A stretch of 64,000 bases of DNA, taken from assembly GCA_016169945.1 (NCBI GenBank), contig JADLSH010000395.1, positions 10,320,001 through 10,384,000 of the forward strand. The letters run 5' to 3'. Source of the DNA: Trachythela sp. YZ-2020. Its lineage: Eukaryota; Cnidaria; Anthozoa; Malacalcyonacea; Clavulariidae. The notes under the pieces are model-generated. The model did not search any database. It was given only the letters and a program-made list of their open reading frames with translations, and had not been told where the DNA came from. Positions 21,417-31,411 of this stretch are shown piece by piece (within the stretch, counting starts at the first letter, position 1; each line of letters opens with the position of its first letter). A program made the translations under genes and the position numbers.

Positions 21417-22240
21417 AGTTTTACATTACTGCTCTGTACAGTTTCTCTTCTGTTTGTAGAGACATATCGAAATACAAATTACTTCGTTGACTTGTCTTTA
21501 TTTCTGACAGGTTGTGGACATAACCAACTATGACATCGCCTGAAAAACAAAGCAAACTACTATGAGGTTGCGAAAGTATTCTATGAAAACGTATGCAGTG
21601 CAACACATATTTACAAACATGTCTAATGACATGAAATAGTTGTTAAGTTGCACTTTCCTGATGCTAAAGATAATGGTGTGATGTACTCTAGTTAAACATA
21701 CTTACTGTCATTGTTATCTTCTGTCTGTATTTCTTCACCTAAGTCAGAAGATATATATTCGCCATATTAGTGATTTTTTTAATAGTCAGGATCTTCCTGA
21801 CAATGACTTGTGTTCGATGAAACACCACACATGGTGACATAGAACCAATGTAAAAGCATTTTTGATCTTGCCTAAATTTTCTGAACAGTGCATCCTCCCT
21901 ACAAAAAAAACCCAAAACAAATACAAACATTACCTTTCAACTCAGTCATTTTAAATTGCACAACACACTAAAAACGAGAAAAAATTAAACAAAATAAATA
22001 TCGATTACTACATACTGTACTACCAACGTTGAAAACAAGAAATTCACCAATTAATTTATGTCTGAGATTGTACAGAAATTAATTCTAAGCGTTTTTCTTC
22101 ATTCAATCTATAACGAAGCATTTCCTTTTTCTTAATTTCCAAAAGTCTTTGAAATGTTATTGGTTCAATGACCAGTGATGAAAGATTTCGAACCCTACTT
22201 ATTGCTACATAGGTTAACCCAAGAGTAGTTTCTTATATCC

Positions 22241-22505
22241 GCGCTCTAGAAATCTCCTACGATTCTGACAATCCACGAACATTTAAAACTATATGCACCA
22301 AGTGTAATACTGCTCGAACTCTGGCTCAGCCTCTGAAGTGTTGCTATTAGTTATGTTGATACTATTTTATGTTTGTATGTCTTAATTTCGGGTCGCAGGA
22401 TTTGGCTCACGCTGTTGCGGTCACCCTGCCTATAGTCGTATGTCTTGTTTTGTCATACTGTATGCTGTTATTGTGTTATGTATTGTAATATTGGCGAATC
22501 TAATA
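22241..22505 (+). mobile_element. LINE 3' tail inserted in the helicase gene
   Basis: Plus-oriented, non-helicase sequence ending in AATAAATAAAATAAAAAAATAAA-like A-rich DNA at 22500-22525 breaks the helicase frame between LEKAWID and LGLTYVAISR. It contains the GGTCGCAGGATTTGGCTC segment and a terminal tail typical of 5'-truncated CR1/L2-type LINEs. No clear target duplication was found. The family is not identified. Confidence 0.55.
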
Positions 22506-23208
22506 AATAAAATAAAAAAATAAATCAATCCATGCCTTTTCTAATGTTAAACCTTGACTTTTATGAATTGTTAGGGCCCAGGCAAGTCTAAGAGGTATTT
22601 GTTGTCTTTCATATACTGAATTACATGCATTTATACTGGCTGTTATCGGTGGAATTTGAACACAATTTGGTATAGTAGAGATCGAAGGACCAGTATAGTC
22701 ATCAAATTTAACAATTACAGCAATAGGTAAATCTGGAGGTTGATGAATAGTGGCGTAAATTATATCCACAACAACTCCTGTTGTTCCATTACAAAGACCA
22801 ACTGATGGCCATAGATTAATTGTTAACATAACACGAGCACCATTACAAATATACAGTACTGCCTGTAAACCAAGCATATCTTGAGAGTTAATACACTTGG
22901 CCTTGTTACTTGAATGTGTGGCATGTATTGTCGCAACTGGTTTTTGTAAATTGACTAAGTGTTCATAATTGTACTTTGCTACTTGCTCATTACTGTAATA
23001 TAACCTTGTGGCATTTTCAAAATAATCAAGATTTTTAACACAACTCGGCTGTCTAGTCAACAGAAGGTTCCAGTCATCACAAGTGGAATCTCCATTTCGA
23101 AGTCGTGATAAAAGTTCTCTAAATATGGCCTGATCAGATTGAGAACCATTTACTCTCTGATTACGTTTAAGAATTACAACTTTTTCAAACATCATATAAG
23201 CATAATAA

Positions 23209-24698
23209 TCAATAAATATCATACCATGGATAAATCATCTCATCAACAGCAAATCCTTCCCCTCGCCAGCTATCTCAAAAAGAGACTCCAGCCCTTGGGA
23301 CACTGGATGGCGGCTTAAAAGGAGGAAGGAATACACTGAAACAAGAAAATATATTTTATTATAAGTGCACAACAATACTGTTTAAATAACCAGATGTAAC
23401 TAAAAAAAGCCTAAATATATGTCAATTATAGAACAAAGCGTTCAGTGAGACATAGGCGTAAGCATAAAACACTAAATTCAAATATAAAGAGTCGTTTATC
23501 ACAATACAAGTAATTCAAACATAAAAAATCGTGGACTTATATAGTGTAGTGCACCGGAAATAGAAGCATATCTAATGATGATATGATCACATGATAATGA
23601 CGCCAAGCGTTAAAGGCACCTATCAATACAATAAACTAATTAAAAGTCAAATGACGTGATGTTTAAAAGGAAACCTTCTAGAACAATATTTGTGAATATT
23701 CGCGTGTCGAAAAACCTCAACGAATACAAATATATATCAATTAAGATATGACTTTAACCAGAACAAAACTACAAGGTTTTGTACTCCAATCTATGTACGC
23801 TAAACAATAAATGAAATAACAATCAATAAATATCATACCATGGATAAATCATCTCATCAACAGCAAATCCTTCCCCTCGCCAGCTATCTCAAAAAGAGAC
23901 TCCAGCCCTTGGGACACTGGATGGCGGCTTAAAAGGAGGAAGGAATACACTGAAACAAGAAAATATATTTTATTATAAGTGCACCACAATACTGTTTAAA
24001 TAACCAGATGTAACTAAAAAAAGCCTAAATATATATGCTTCAATTAAGCGTTCAGTAAGGTCTAGTGAGTAAGCATAAAACTACTAAGCCTAAATATATG
24101 TCAATTATAGAACGGCGTTCATTGAGGCATGGCGTAACAGCATAAAACACTAAATTCAAATATAAAGTGGATTTATCTATTCAATAAAAGTGCAATTCAA
24201 CAATATAAAAAATCGTGGACTTATATAGTGTAGTGCACCGGAAATAGAAGCATATCTAATGATGATATGATCACATGATAATGACGCCAAGCGTTAAAGG
24301 CACCTATCAATACAATAAACTAATTAAAAGTCAAATGACGTGTTGTGCACTTATAATAAAATATATTTTCTTGTTTCAGTGTATTCCTTCCTCCTTTTAA
24401 GCCGCCATCCAGTGTCCCAAGGGCTGGAGTCTCTTTTTGAGATAGCTGAACTAGGGAAGGATTTGCTGTTGATGAGATGATTTATGCATGGTATGATATT
24501 TATTGATTGTTATTTCATTTATTGTTTAGCGTACATAGATTGGAGTACAAAACCTTGTAGTTTTGTTCTGGTTAAAGTCATATCTTAATTGATATATATT
24601 TGTATTCGTTGAGGTTTTTCGACACGCGAATATTCACAAATATTGTTCTAGAAGGTTTCCTTTTAAACATCACGTCATTTGACTTTTAATTAGTTTAT
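23209..24698. mobile_element. 1.49-kb repeat insertion with 13-bp target duplication
   Basis: TATAAGCATAATA occurs at 23196-23208 and again at 24699-24711; removing the insert and one copy restores the helicase frame (GYYAY-MMFEKV). Inside are a partial unit (23209-23630), a full unit (about 23631-24314) in the same orientation, and an inverted partial unit (24343-24698). The inverted part is the reverse complement of about 23629-23985. There is no coding capacity. Repeat class unknown. Confidence 0.75.
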
Positions 24699-25190
24699 TA
24701 TAAGCATAATATCCTTGTTGCCCTAAACTATTCGATGGGTTGGAGTGGTACAATGGTTTGTCACAAACCGGAGGCAATTGACCAGGATCACCAATCAAAA
24801 TAATTGATTTACCACCAAACAACTGATCTTTGACTCCCGTGGCTTGTCTACAACGCCTATCTATCCAACCCATTGTGGTTTGACCAAGCATGGAGTATTC
24901 ATCTATGAGTATATAATCAATAGTTGACATTTTATCTTGCAACATGCAAATACTTTGGCCTGACAAATCTTTTTGAGGCATACAAGCAACTGGAAGTTTT
25001 AAAAAGGAATGAATTGTCACACCATTGATAAGGTAGGCTGCTTTACTAGTTGTTGCTGTTACAACACATCTATTTTTCAAGAAACTATGAATTGCATGTA
25101 TGAGGTAGCTTTTCCCAGTCCCTCCAAAACCAATCATGTCATATGCATTATTTTGCTCCTCATTTAAACTGTTTGTGTCAATTTGATAAT

Positions 25191-25715
25191 CTAATTTATT
25201 AACTGGAACAGCCTGGTCCTTTTAATCCAATTCGGCATTTCCCCTATTTGCTGTTCAGTATACTTTGTACTATCTAATTGCCAGTTGCATGAGTTTTGGG
25301 CAAGGTTTTGTGAATTGAAATGGCTGTTGGAATTATGGTAATCTGAAAGTATCATCCATTCCTCCTGAATATGTTGTTCATTTTCTACATGTTGATCGTT
25401 AGAAAGTTCAATGTTATGTAAAACATTTTGAAGCCTTTCTGCCCATTGCGGAACATGTTCTTTGGCAAATGAAGTATGCCATGCTATAATAAAAGTACTG
25501 TCACTTGTTTCATCACTTCCCCATGCATCATGCTCAGAATCTTTCCATGGTTTGTATCTAAGTAATTGGTATTTGCAAAACAGAGCATAATTGTCACCTT
25601 TCGGATTCGATGAATAGTTTGGAAATATTCTAGGGACCACATTGCTGGTTTGTTTTACAAAGGAATTCTTCTTAAGTGTATATTTAGTAGTAAAATCAAC
25701 AAGATTGACACTCAT
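25191..25715 (-). CDS. Helitron spacer domain between Rep and helicase
   Basis: Encodes MSVNLVDFTTKYTLKKNSFV, VVPRIFPNYSSNPKGDNYAL and FCKYQLLRYKPWKDSEHDAW. The V.R.FP.YS.NP...Y..FCKYQL..YKPW pattern is conserved between Rep and helicase in OTU-bearing Helitrons and recurs in the second copy at 33900-34283. Open for 174 codons. Role unknown. Confidence 0.6.
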   Translation of the reverse strand: MSVNLVDFTTKYTLKKNSFVKQTSNVVPRIFPNYSSNPKGDNYALFCKYQLLRYKPWKDSEHDAWGSDETSDSTFIIAWHTSFAKEHVPQWAERLQNVLHNIELSNDQHVENEQHIQEEWMILSDYHNSNSHFNSQNLAQNSCNWQLDSTKYTEQQIGEMPNWIKRTRLFQLIN

Positions 25716-25769
25716 TATATCAGGAAAGACATTTTTGAATTTAATACGATTTGCATATACATCTAATAA

Positions 25770-26660
25770 TTAATTCTTTGTGCAAAGTTCTGTGTCTACA
25801 ACATTAACTTCTACCCTACGTGAGCCGTTTAAGTTCACTGGCAATACTTGAAATGATGTGCTATGTAATTTTAATGACAGTAATAGATGCATTGTTTCTT
25901 GGGCACTGAAATCTCTAACACCAAATGTTCTAATTAAAACTTTTTTCATAGGTTTTTGGGGATCAGAATCTGGCTTTACATTTTTCATAATTGCATTGAA
26001 AGTGTCTTTTAACATTGGTGATCTCGGTTCACCTTTGGCAGCATACTTACAGAGATTACTCTATGCATGCATGATAATCAATGATAACTTGGATATCACA
26101 ATTACCTCTCCACCCCTGAAGTTGAATTATTTGATGGTTATTCAGTCTAGGATCATTCCTTTTGGTTACTATATTAGCTTTATATTGAACAGATTTGTCT
26201 TTAGTGTGAATTTGTTCAAAATTTAGAATTGTTTTTGAACAGAGATCAAAAGGATATTTAAAGCGACAGTGGAGATTTTCGTTATCTTTGCTGTGCTTCA
26301 GACAATATTTTGTGCTACAGTGTGTGTGACGCTGAACTGTGTTTAGAAGATCTGCATAATCACTATCAATATTGCTAACATCCTGGTAGCGTTTTTTACA
26401 TGGATGTATACCAGGCTTTGTCCATGCATTGTTCTGAGGTGGAAGTGGGTTCCAAGTTGAAACAATATTGTCAACATAATCACATATTTGCCTGGTAGCT
26501 TTCTTACCCTGTTCAATATCAAGTAAGATGTTTTCGTCCCTGCTAGTATCTGCACATTTTTCAGCTAAAAACCCTTTTAAAGCAATTTCAGAAAGATTAC
26601 ATGGCCGTGGGTCACTTTTCAATTTGGCAGTGCCATGACAATGGATGCTACCTCTTGCTT
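25770..26660 (-). pseudogene. HUH Rep endonuclease of the Helitron
   Basis: After a 1-nt shift near 26661 the frame reads [20 protein letters not shown], whose HCHG is the HUH metal motif. It continues [12 protein letters not shown]...[20 protein letters not shown] and [13 protein letters not shown] to about 26056, where a stop and frame change occur before NLCKYAAKGEPRSPMLKDTF. In related copies the last block is preceded by a Tyr (RYMAKYAAKG at 34.6 kb); here the first of the two catalytic Tyr positions is damaged. Rep nicks and joins DNA strands. Confidence 0.75.
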
Positions 26661-27331
26661 GAAATGAAATTCATACCTATGCCATTCCGCATCTAAGGTA
26701 TCATACAACCAGTGCTTAAGAAAACTTTCTAAACGTTTAGTGAAAAACCAGTCAACTAAATGTGGATTGTTAATAACATTTTTTCGTCTTTCTTCTGACG
26801 TTGGATTAGGAGAGGAAGGGTTCAAAAGCATGTGCAGCTCAGGCAAGTTCATGTCTGCGGAGGAAAAAGTAAAGAAAATAGTAGGAGCCCCCTTACAAGC
26901 AATAATTGCCTTTAAATCCTGTCGAACTTTGTACCAGTATGCAGAACTTCCTGTGATGTTGCTTACATATCTAGAAAGTTTTGACATGAAAGCACCTGAG
27001 CTGTCATTAGATGCCATATCTCGAAGTTCATTTATTGTAAGATGAGATTCTTCGGGATTTTGTTTGAGAAAAATAGCACTTTGCTGTAACATTCTTTTTC
27101 TCTGAATCATATCAAGGGCCCAATATGAAAATCTAGGGTGAGATGCAAATCTATAGATCCACTTTTCATCAACATAGCAAATTTTATGAGATGTTGTATT
27201 TTATTAGATAGGCTGATTTCTCTAAATAATGCAGGGTTAGTTGGATCACCTTTCCCATCTGGAAACAAGCATGGAAATGCCATTGTAGCCAAAAAAGGTG
27301 TGGTATATTCATCAAGGGTCAATTTTAGCAC
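26619..27331 (-). CDS. Helitron-like N-terminal domain
   Basis: 27331-27107 reads [20 protein letters not shown], the AFP.LFP.G.GD block. 27110-26619 continues [40 protein letters not shown] and [12 protein letters not shown], then [20 protein letters not shown]. This is the Helitron_like_N domain before Rep. The two halves are in different frames near 27110. Confidence 0.7.
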
Positions 27332-27576
27332 CTAATCTGTTTTGTATTGCATCATGCTCAAGTTGTTCATTGTTACTCTGGGGAAGAAAATAACTTGTTT
27401 CTGTTTTCTCATCAAATACATTGTCTTCATTATTGTCAACAGTTTCATGCAGAACATGTTGATCACCACTTTCGCTAATCACTTCATCACTAATTTCCTC
27501 TGGATCTGATTCTGTTTCAATAACTTGTAGGTTATGTGGAATGCCATTTACTGGCAAATTGTCAAGCAAATGTATG

Positions 27577-28044
27577 TCAATTTTTTACATCATGGTAGTG
27601 AGGGTTATGTTTTATCAACCATTGCAATGCTTGCTCAACTTTATTCTTCCTTACAACAATATCTTTGAATGTGTTATCTTTGCCTTTCATGGTTACCACA
27701 ACTACAGGTATATCTTTAGGACACCGTGGCAATGATTTATCTAGGTCTGTAATTTTTGGAGGCAAATTTATGCAATGCCCAGAATAACCTCTTTGACCCC
27801 CTGGTTTGATATAAACTTTCATAATGGGGAGAGCTCGGGCAATTAACATTTCTTCTATTTGTGTTAGACCTTGTAATACCTCAGGAACACAAGAAGGAAT
27901 CATAAAATTATCTGAAGAAAACAATTTTGGAGATTGCTTATCTAAAGAGCACCTACAGCATATATAACTGGAGGGGGATTTGGGTTTTGTTTTTAAAGGC
28001 CATGCTTCTTGACATATTCTACACTGATAAGCCGTGGAATTCAT
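27577..28044 (-). CDS. DUF6570 domain of the Helitron
   Basis: Open for 155 codons: [88 protein letters not shown]. Two Cys pairs and the [13 protein letters not shown] block define the domain that precedes Rep in many animal Helitrons. Biochemical role unknown. The following 27569-27330 frame is an acidic linker. Confidence 0.75.
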   Translation of the reverse strand: MNSTAYQCRICQEAWPLKTKPKSPSSYICCRCSLDKQSPKLFSSDNFMIPSCVPEVLQGLTQIEEMLIARALPIMKVYIKPGGQRGYSGHCINLPPKITDLDKSLPRCPKDIPVVVVTMKGKDNTFKDIVVRKNKVEQALQWLIKHNPHYHDVKN

Positions 28045-28057
28045 TTACTTGTGAAAC

Positions 28058-28600
28058 TTATTGATATTTGTGCCAGCATTTTTTATTGCTATAGTTATTT
28101 GATTTACAAATCTTTGTTTTGAGTTGCTCATGTAATATTGGTCTTCCATTGGACATGCATGCAGAATCAACCGAAACCAGGTAATCAAGCTTACCAATAT
28201 TTGTGTCACCATTTTTCAAAACATTGGCATGGCTATAATTTTCAGTCAGTTTGGATTCAGTTGCCTTTTGTTGCTCAAGCATGTCTGGTTTTAAAACTTT
28301 GGTGATTTTAAGTTTTTTCGTAACAGGCATAGCACCGTCTGAATCACTTGCTTGTTCCCCTATTTTCCTTTTAATACTGAAGCAGTTACTTGGTGGAGGT
28401 TTTGTGCCTGCACATACATAAAGAACAATATCATAATGTACACCATTACTATGACGAATGTAGATTGCACCAACATTTTTTGGGCAAGAGCCACCTAGCA
28501 TTGATCTAGAAAATTTGTGCCACTTATACAAACTACTAACTTGAGTATAAACATAGATATCTGTGTCTAGCAATGATGCCGAAGCGTAGCCTAAAACCAC
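28058..28600 (-). CDS. OTU protease, C-terminal half
   Basis: Begins after an acceptor-like TTTTAG at about 28586 with GYASASLLDTDIYVYTQVSS, YKWHKFSRSML and IYIRHSNGVHYDIVLYV. The H-x-N-G-x-H-Y-D block holds the OTU catalytic histidine. A Lys-rich linker follows. The catalytic Cys half would lie upstream (above 28.6 kb) but was not found. OTU proteases cut ubiquitin chains. Confidence 0.65.
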   Translation of the reverse strand: MVLGYASASLLDTDIYVYTQVSSLYKWHKFSRSMLGGSCPKNVGAIYIRHSNGVHYDIVLYVCAGTKPPPSNCFSIKRKIGEQASDSDGAMPVTKKLKITKVLKPDMLEQQKATESKLTENYSHANVLKNGDTNIGKLDYLVSVDSACMSNGRPILHEQLKTKICKSNNYSNKKCWHKYQ

Positions 28601-28902
28601 AAAACATATTGTTTTAAAATACTGTCTAGTGTATGCAAATCAAAGATGTGTTATCGCATATAGGAAATATGCAAATACAAAACTTGAAGCGTAGCCTAAA
28701 CCACGAAACGTATTAAAATACTATATCCTAAAATACAGTAAAACCGAAACGCTGTGACTCACTACCAAACGTATTAATAATGTTTATATGCAAATAACGA
28801 AATATTAAAAGCATAAAATTCAGTTACTAACCTTTGTTTGTCCACTCCAGCTCAACTCTCTCGAAAAAGAGAACACATGCTCGAATGGAGTTCGTTCATA
28901 TC

Positions 28903-28928
28903 AGTGAACTCTATATATAGAGTTCACT
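28903..28928. repeat. Perfect 26-bp palindrome
   Basis: AGTGAACTCTATA followed directly by its reverse complement, flanked by near-direct GTTCATAT copies. A second, looser inverted repeat (GCCGCA...TGCGGC arms, about 28940-28989) follows. Possibly fused MITE ends. Confidence 0.75.
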
Positions 28929-29039
28929 GGTTCATATAGCCGCACGTTGCATGTTGGTAAAATGACTTTCAACCAACATGCTTTGCGGCTCTAGCAAGAT
29001 TGAGATTTTGAGTAGCTGTACGATTTTAGTCTGCTGCCT

Positions 29040-29115
29040 TGCTCGCTCGCTGTGGCAGCAATAACTGGGGGGGGGGGGGTGCAATTGTTTTTGGGGGGAA
29101 GGGGGGTTTTGGTTG
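29040..29115 (+). repeat. G-run tract with quadruplex potential
   Basis: Four or more runs of at least four Gs (one of thirteen or more) within about 50 bp on the + strand, next to TTTTTGGGGGG. It could form a G-quadruplex, but may simply be a slipped homopolymer in a mobile repeat. Confidence 0.4.
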
Positions 29116-29194
29116 GTGCAAAAATTATCTGAGGGTGTGCACCCCCTGCAAAATCCATCCCTAATACATTTCAAAAAATATATACTTACTGCAA

Positions 29195-29700
29195 TTGTTA
29201 TCATCGTCTTTATGTCCAGCCTCAACTGAGTCTGCTGAGGTGTCAATGAGTGACAGGTGATTAATGTTATGTTTCGTGCATAGGAACTTGTCGACATCTT
29301 TAAAAAGGTTCCATTCTCTTTTCTGGTTGGCACCGTTGGCGCTTTTATTTTTTTGGTCTTTGACAAGTATTTACTTCGCAATATTATAAAATATATTAAA
29401 AATATTAAATGTGAAGTAAAAACTTGTCAATTTTTGGCACATTTACATTTACACAACAAAACAAAGAAAACCGTACTCATCTGTATGGGGTTTGCTTGGA
29501 AATGTTTTCTGACTTGTAAAATTTGAAAGAAAAGAACAATTCAACAATCGTAAAAAAACAAGCAACTTACCAAGAGCATGTTATAGACTTGTCTTGTCTC
29601 TTTTGACTATTGCAGCTTCCTAGGTAAAGCTGGACTGCTTTTTCTGTCCACAATTCTATTAAAGTTCTGGTAGCGTTGTCGGACCACATTTCCCCTCTGT
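29195..29700 (-). CDS. Myb/SANT-like DNA-binding protein, two exons
   Basis: Exon 1 on the minus strand (about 29700-29574) encodes NRGEMWSDNATRTLIELWTE and KAVQLYLGSCNSQ up to a TTGGTAAGTT-type donor near 29574. A second exon (about 29345-29190) encodes NQKREWNLFKDVDKFLCTKH and HLSLIDTSADSVEAG and ends at a CAGTAAGT-type donor near 29190. W...LI.LW.E followed by EW.LF is the pattern of Myb/SANT-like domains found in Harbinger partner proteins and in host genes. No further exon was recognised. Confidence 0.5.
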
Positions 29701-29959
29701 TTTTTGTTTGTTTTTCGGTTCTACAGACGCCATTTTGCGATGTGAGAAAAAAGATAGATAAATTCGACGCATGCATAATTTATTTTGGGTCCGCGGACCA
29801 GCTTTTAGGCAGGCCGACACTACCTCTATAGGAGGTCTTGGCCCGCCTAAAATTTTGGGTACGCATACCTTTAATTTTGTGTTTACAACAAAAAAATCAG
29901 GAGTGCAGTGCCCAAAACGTACGTACCTATATATATATAGATTTTCGCTTACCTCAAAA

Positions 29960-30012
29960 CTTGTCTGCAACAGGCTGTTTCATCTGTAAAGAATCATCAG
30001 GCAGTTTACAAG
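29960..30012 (-). ncRNA. Second-type hammerhead motif in left PLE 3' region
   Basis: On the minus strand: stem I CTGC/GCAG plus an outer CTTGT/ACAAG helix, core CTGATGA, GAAA, and stem III ACA/TGT with cleavage nucleotide T. Stem II is weak (TCT/AGA with a T.T mismatch at its base). All invariant core bases fit. Differs from the right copy by one base missing in the stem II loop. Confidence 0.65.
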
Positions 30013-30180
30013 TATCGAAAGAAATGACCGCTTATATGCTTCCAGCCGGGGCGTGGGGGTGTGTGTGGGAGACAATGTGTGCATGCATGGTTTGTTTGTG
30101 TTGTTTACGCGAAATTTGTTATGATGACGACATCGTGAAATTATTTCAGCTCTTTTGTTGAGTAAACAATCCTTTTTTTT

Positions 30181-31386
30181 TTATTTCAAAATACAAAATT
30201 TTTCTTCTAAACATAAATTGCATCGTTTTGATCCTCCCGTATACGAAATAGAATGTTTTAAAATTTGCCAATTAATACTGAAATCCTTATTGTTTTCTTT
30301 CAATGTCCAAATATATTTCGAAAGTTCTGTGTCAATTGCATGCTTTTTATGCTGAAAAAATTTAATGTGGTTGGCCAATCGCTCTTTGAATGTGGTTGCA
30401 GTCATGCCAATGTAATTTTTGATCGTGTTTGTGTTGCTTACTGTGACCGTTGCTTTGTATACTATGTCCCTAGTCATGCATTGTTTTTGAAGCGGGCAAA
30501 CAGTGTTTTCTCTACAACTGCAATTGGTAGTGTCCCTCTCCTGTGGCTTGTTATTTCTAGATATACGTGCATTGTGTTTAGTGATTACTGACTTAATATT
30601 GTTCATGCAGCTATAACTTACTTTAACTGTATTTCTGTTAAAAATTTTATGTAGCTTGTGGTGCGGTGGAAAATGTTTGTCAATTAGACTAAGGAAATTA
30701 CGTCCTATATTTGTGTTAACACTCTTGCTAAATGGTGGGTTGAACCAAATGATGTTGCGTTGCCTGTTCCTGCGTTGTTTTTGCGGTGTGTGCTGAGTGT
30801 AGCTAAGTTCATGATTAAAGTTGCTATGCCTAAGTGCGTTCTGATATATGGGTGCAGATTCCTGAAAAGTTTGCTCATCTGATGAAAGAAGTGCGATGCG
30901 CTTGTTAATTGATGCAGGTAGTTGCCTTGTGATGCTCGGTGGGTGATTAGAGTGCATATTTATGTATAGTGGATCGTCATTGGGCTTCCTATAGGGCCAA
31001 TATTTTCCATTGTTAAGGTCGAAAGTTACATCTAAAAAGTTTACTATACATAAATTTGATTCGGCGGTAATTTTTAGGTCAAACTGCTCGAAAATTTTGT
31101 GGAGGTCTTTCCTTGTTTTGTCTGCTAAACGTTCTGATTTACTTTTTATAATAGCCAAACCGTCATCTCTATATAGGCCGATGCTTTCTTTGCCAAATTT
31201 TTTACTCAGGTGGTTTAAAATGAAAAGGCCTACTAACTCGCAAATTTCTGCGCTGTCGAAACTGCCCATGGTAACGTCAAACAAACTCTTGCTATCTTTT
31301 TTTATCCATGAAATTCCGGTATTGAAAAGGAGAGATTTTCTAGCGTGTTTTATTATTGAAATATCGTTTTTAGGTATAGTAGCCAA
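30181..31386 (-). CDS. PLE reverse transcriptase (C-terminal part) and GIY-YIG endonuclease
   Basis: RT catalytic motif is GLYRDDGLAIIKS, with the YxDD form usual for Penelope. Thumb-like IVNFLDVTFDLNNGKYWPYR and DDPLYINMHSNHPPS follow, then KTVCPLQKQC-type cysteines (CSCRENTVCPLQKQC), then the GIY-YIG signature VYKATV...KNYIGMTATTFKERLANH with catalytic Arg, and finally a CNLCLEEKFC tail. The 5' end falls just after the position of motif A in the right copy. Open and little decayed. Confidence 0.85.
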   Translation of the reverse strand: MATIPKNDISIIKHARKSLLFNTGISWIKKDSKSLFDVTMGSFDSAEICELVGLFILNHLSKKFGKESIGLYRDDGLAIIKSKSERLADKTRKDLHKIFEQFDLKITAESNLCIVNFLDVTFDLNNGKYWPYRKPNDDPLYINMHSNHPPSITRQLPASINKRIALLSSDEQTFQESAPIYQNALRHSNFNHELSYTQHTPQKQRRNRQRNIIWFNPPFSKSVNTNIGRNFLSLIDKHFPPHHKLHKIFNRNTVKVSYSCMNNIKSVITKHNARISRNNKPQERDTTNCSCRENTVCPLQKQCMTRDIVYKATVTVSNTNTIKNYIGMTATTFKERLANHIKFFQHKKHAIDTELSKYIWTLKENNKDFSINWQILKHSISYTGGSKRCNLCLEEKFCILK

Positions 31387-31411
31387 GAAAATTAATTAGT
31401 CTCCCAACATT

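Larger units (their letters stand above)
22050..25140 (-). pseudogene. PIF1-family helicase domain of the Helitron, split by insertions
   Basis: Walker A is IGFGGTGKSYLIHA and Walker B is ILIDEYSMLG, followed by LIGDPGQLPPV (25137-24670). The reading frame then jumps a 1.49-kb insertion to MMFEKVVILKRNQRVNGSQS (23194 down) and runs to LAWALTIHKSQGLTLEKAWI, a late helicase motif. A second insertion (22505-22241) separates this from LGLTYVAISRVRNLSSLVIE and the stop at about 22050. All main SF1B motifs are recognisable, so the gene was intact before the insertions. The helicase unwinds DNA during rolling-circle transposition. Confidence 0.85.
20520..28600 (-). mobile_element. Long Helitron (OTU, DUF6570, Rep, PIF1, possible RPA)
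   Basis: In minus-strand order: OTU (28600-28058), DUF6570 (28044-27577), acidic linker (27569-27330), Helitron N-terminal domain (27331-26660), HUH Rep (26650-25770), spacer domain (25715-25191), PIF1 helicase (25137-24699, 23208-22506, 22240-22050), then an RPA-like gene. Rolling-circle Helitrons use the HUH nuclease and helicase on one polypeptide. This copy has frameshifts at about 26661 and 26060 and two nested insertions. I could not place the 5' TC or 3' hairpin-CTRR ends. Confidence 0.8.
29940..31387 (-). mobile_element. Penelope-like element, left copy (5'-truncated)
   Basis: One open frame of about 400 codons (31386-30181) runs from inside the RT through the GIY-YIG region, followed by a 3' UTR to about 29940. 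PLEs copy themselves by target-primed reverse transcription and lack introns in this region. It is joined at 31388 head to head to the right copy. The frame is intact but starts after RT motif A, so the product cannot be a full enzyme. Confidence 0.85.

Noticed and set aside
23209..24698. CRISPR array or simple tandem repeat
   Set aside because: Units are 684 bp with an inverted copy and a 13-bp target duplication; there are no short regular spacers and the context is eukaryotic.
29040..29115. Regulatory G-quadruplex promoter element
   Set aside because: G-runs are long homopolymers within repeat-like sequence and no gene start lies nearby, so regulation cannot be claimed.
28932..29381. 149-codon minus-strand ORF as a single protein
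   Set aside because: Part of it is an out-of-frame read of the Myb/SANT exon and part crosses the G-run tract; the spliced exon reading fits better.
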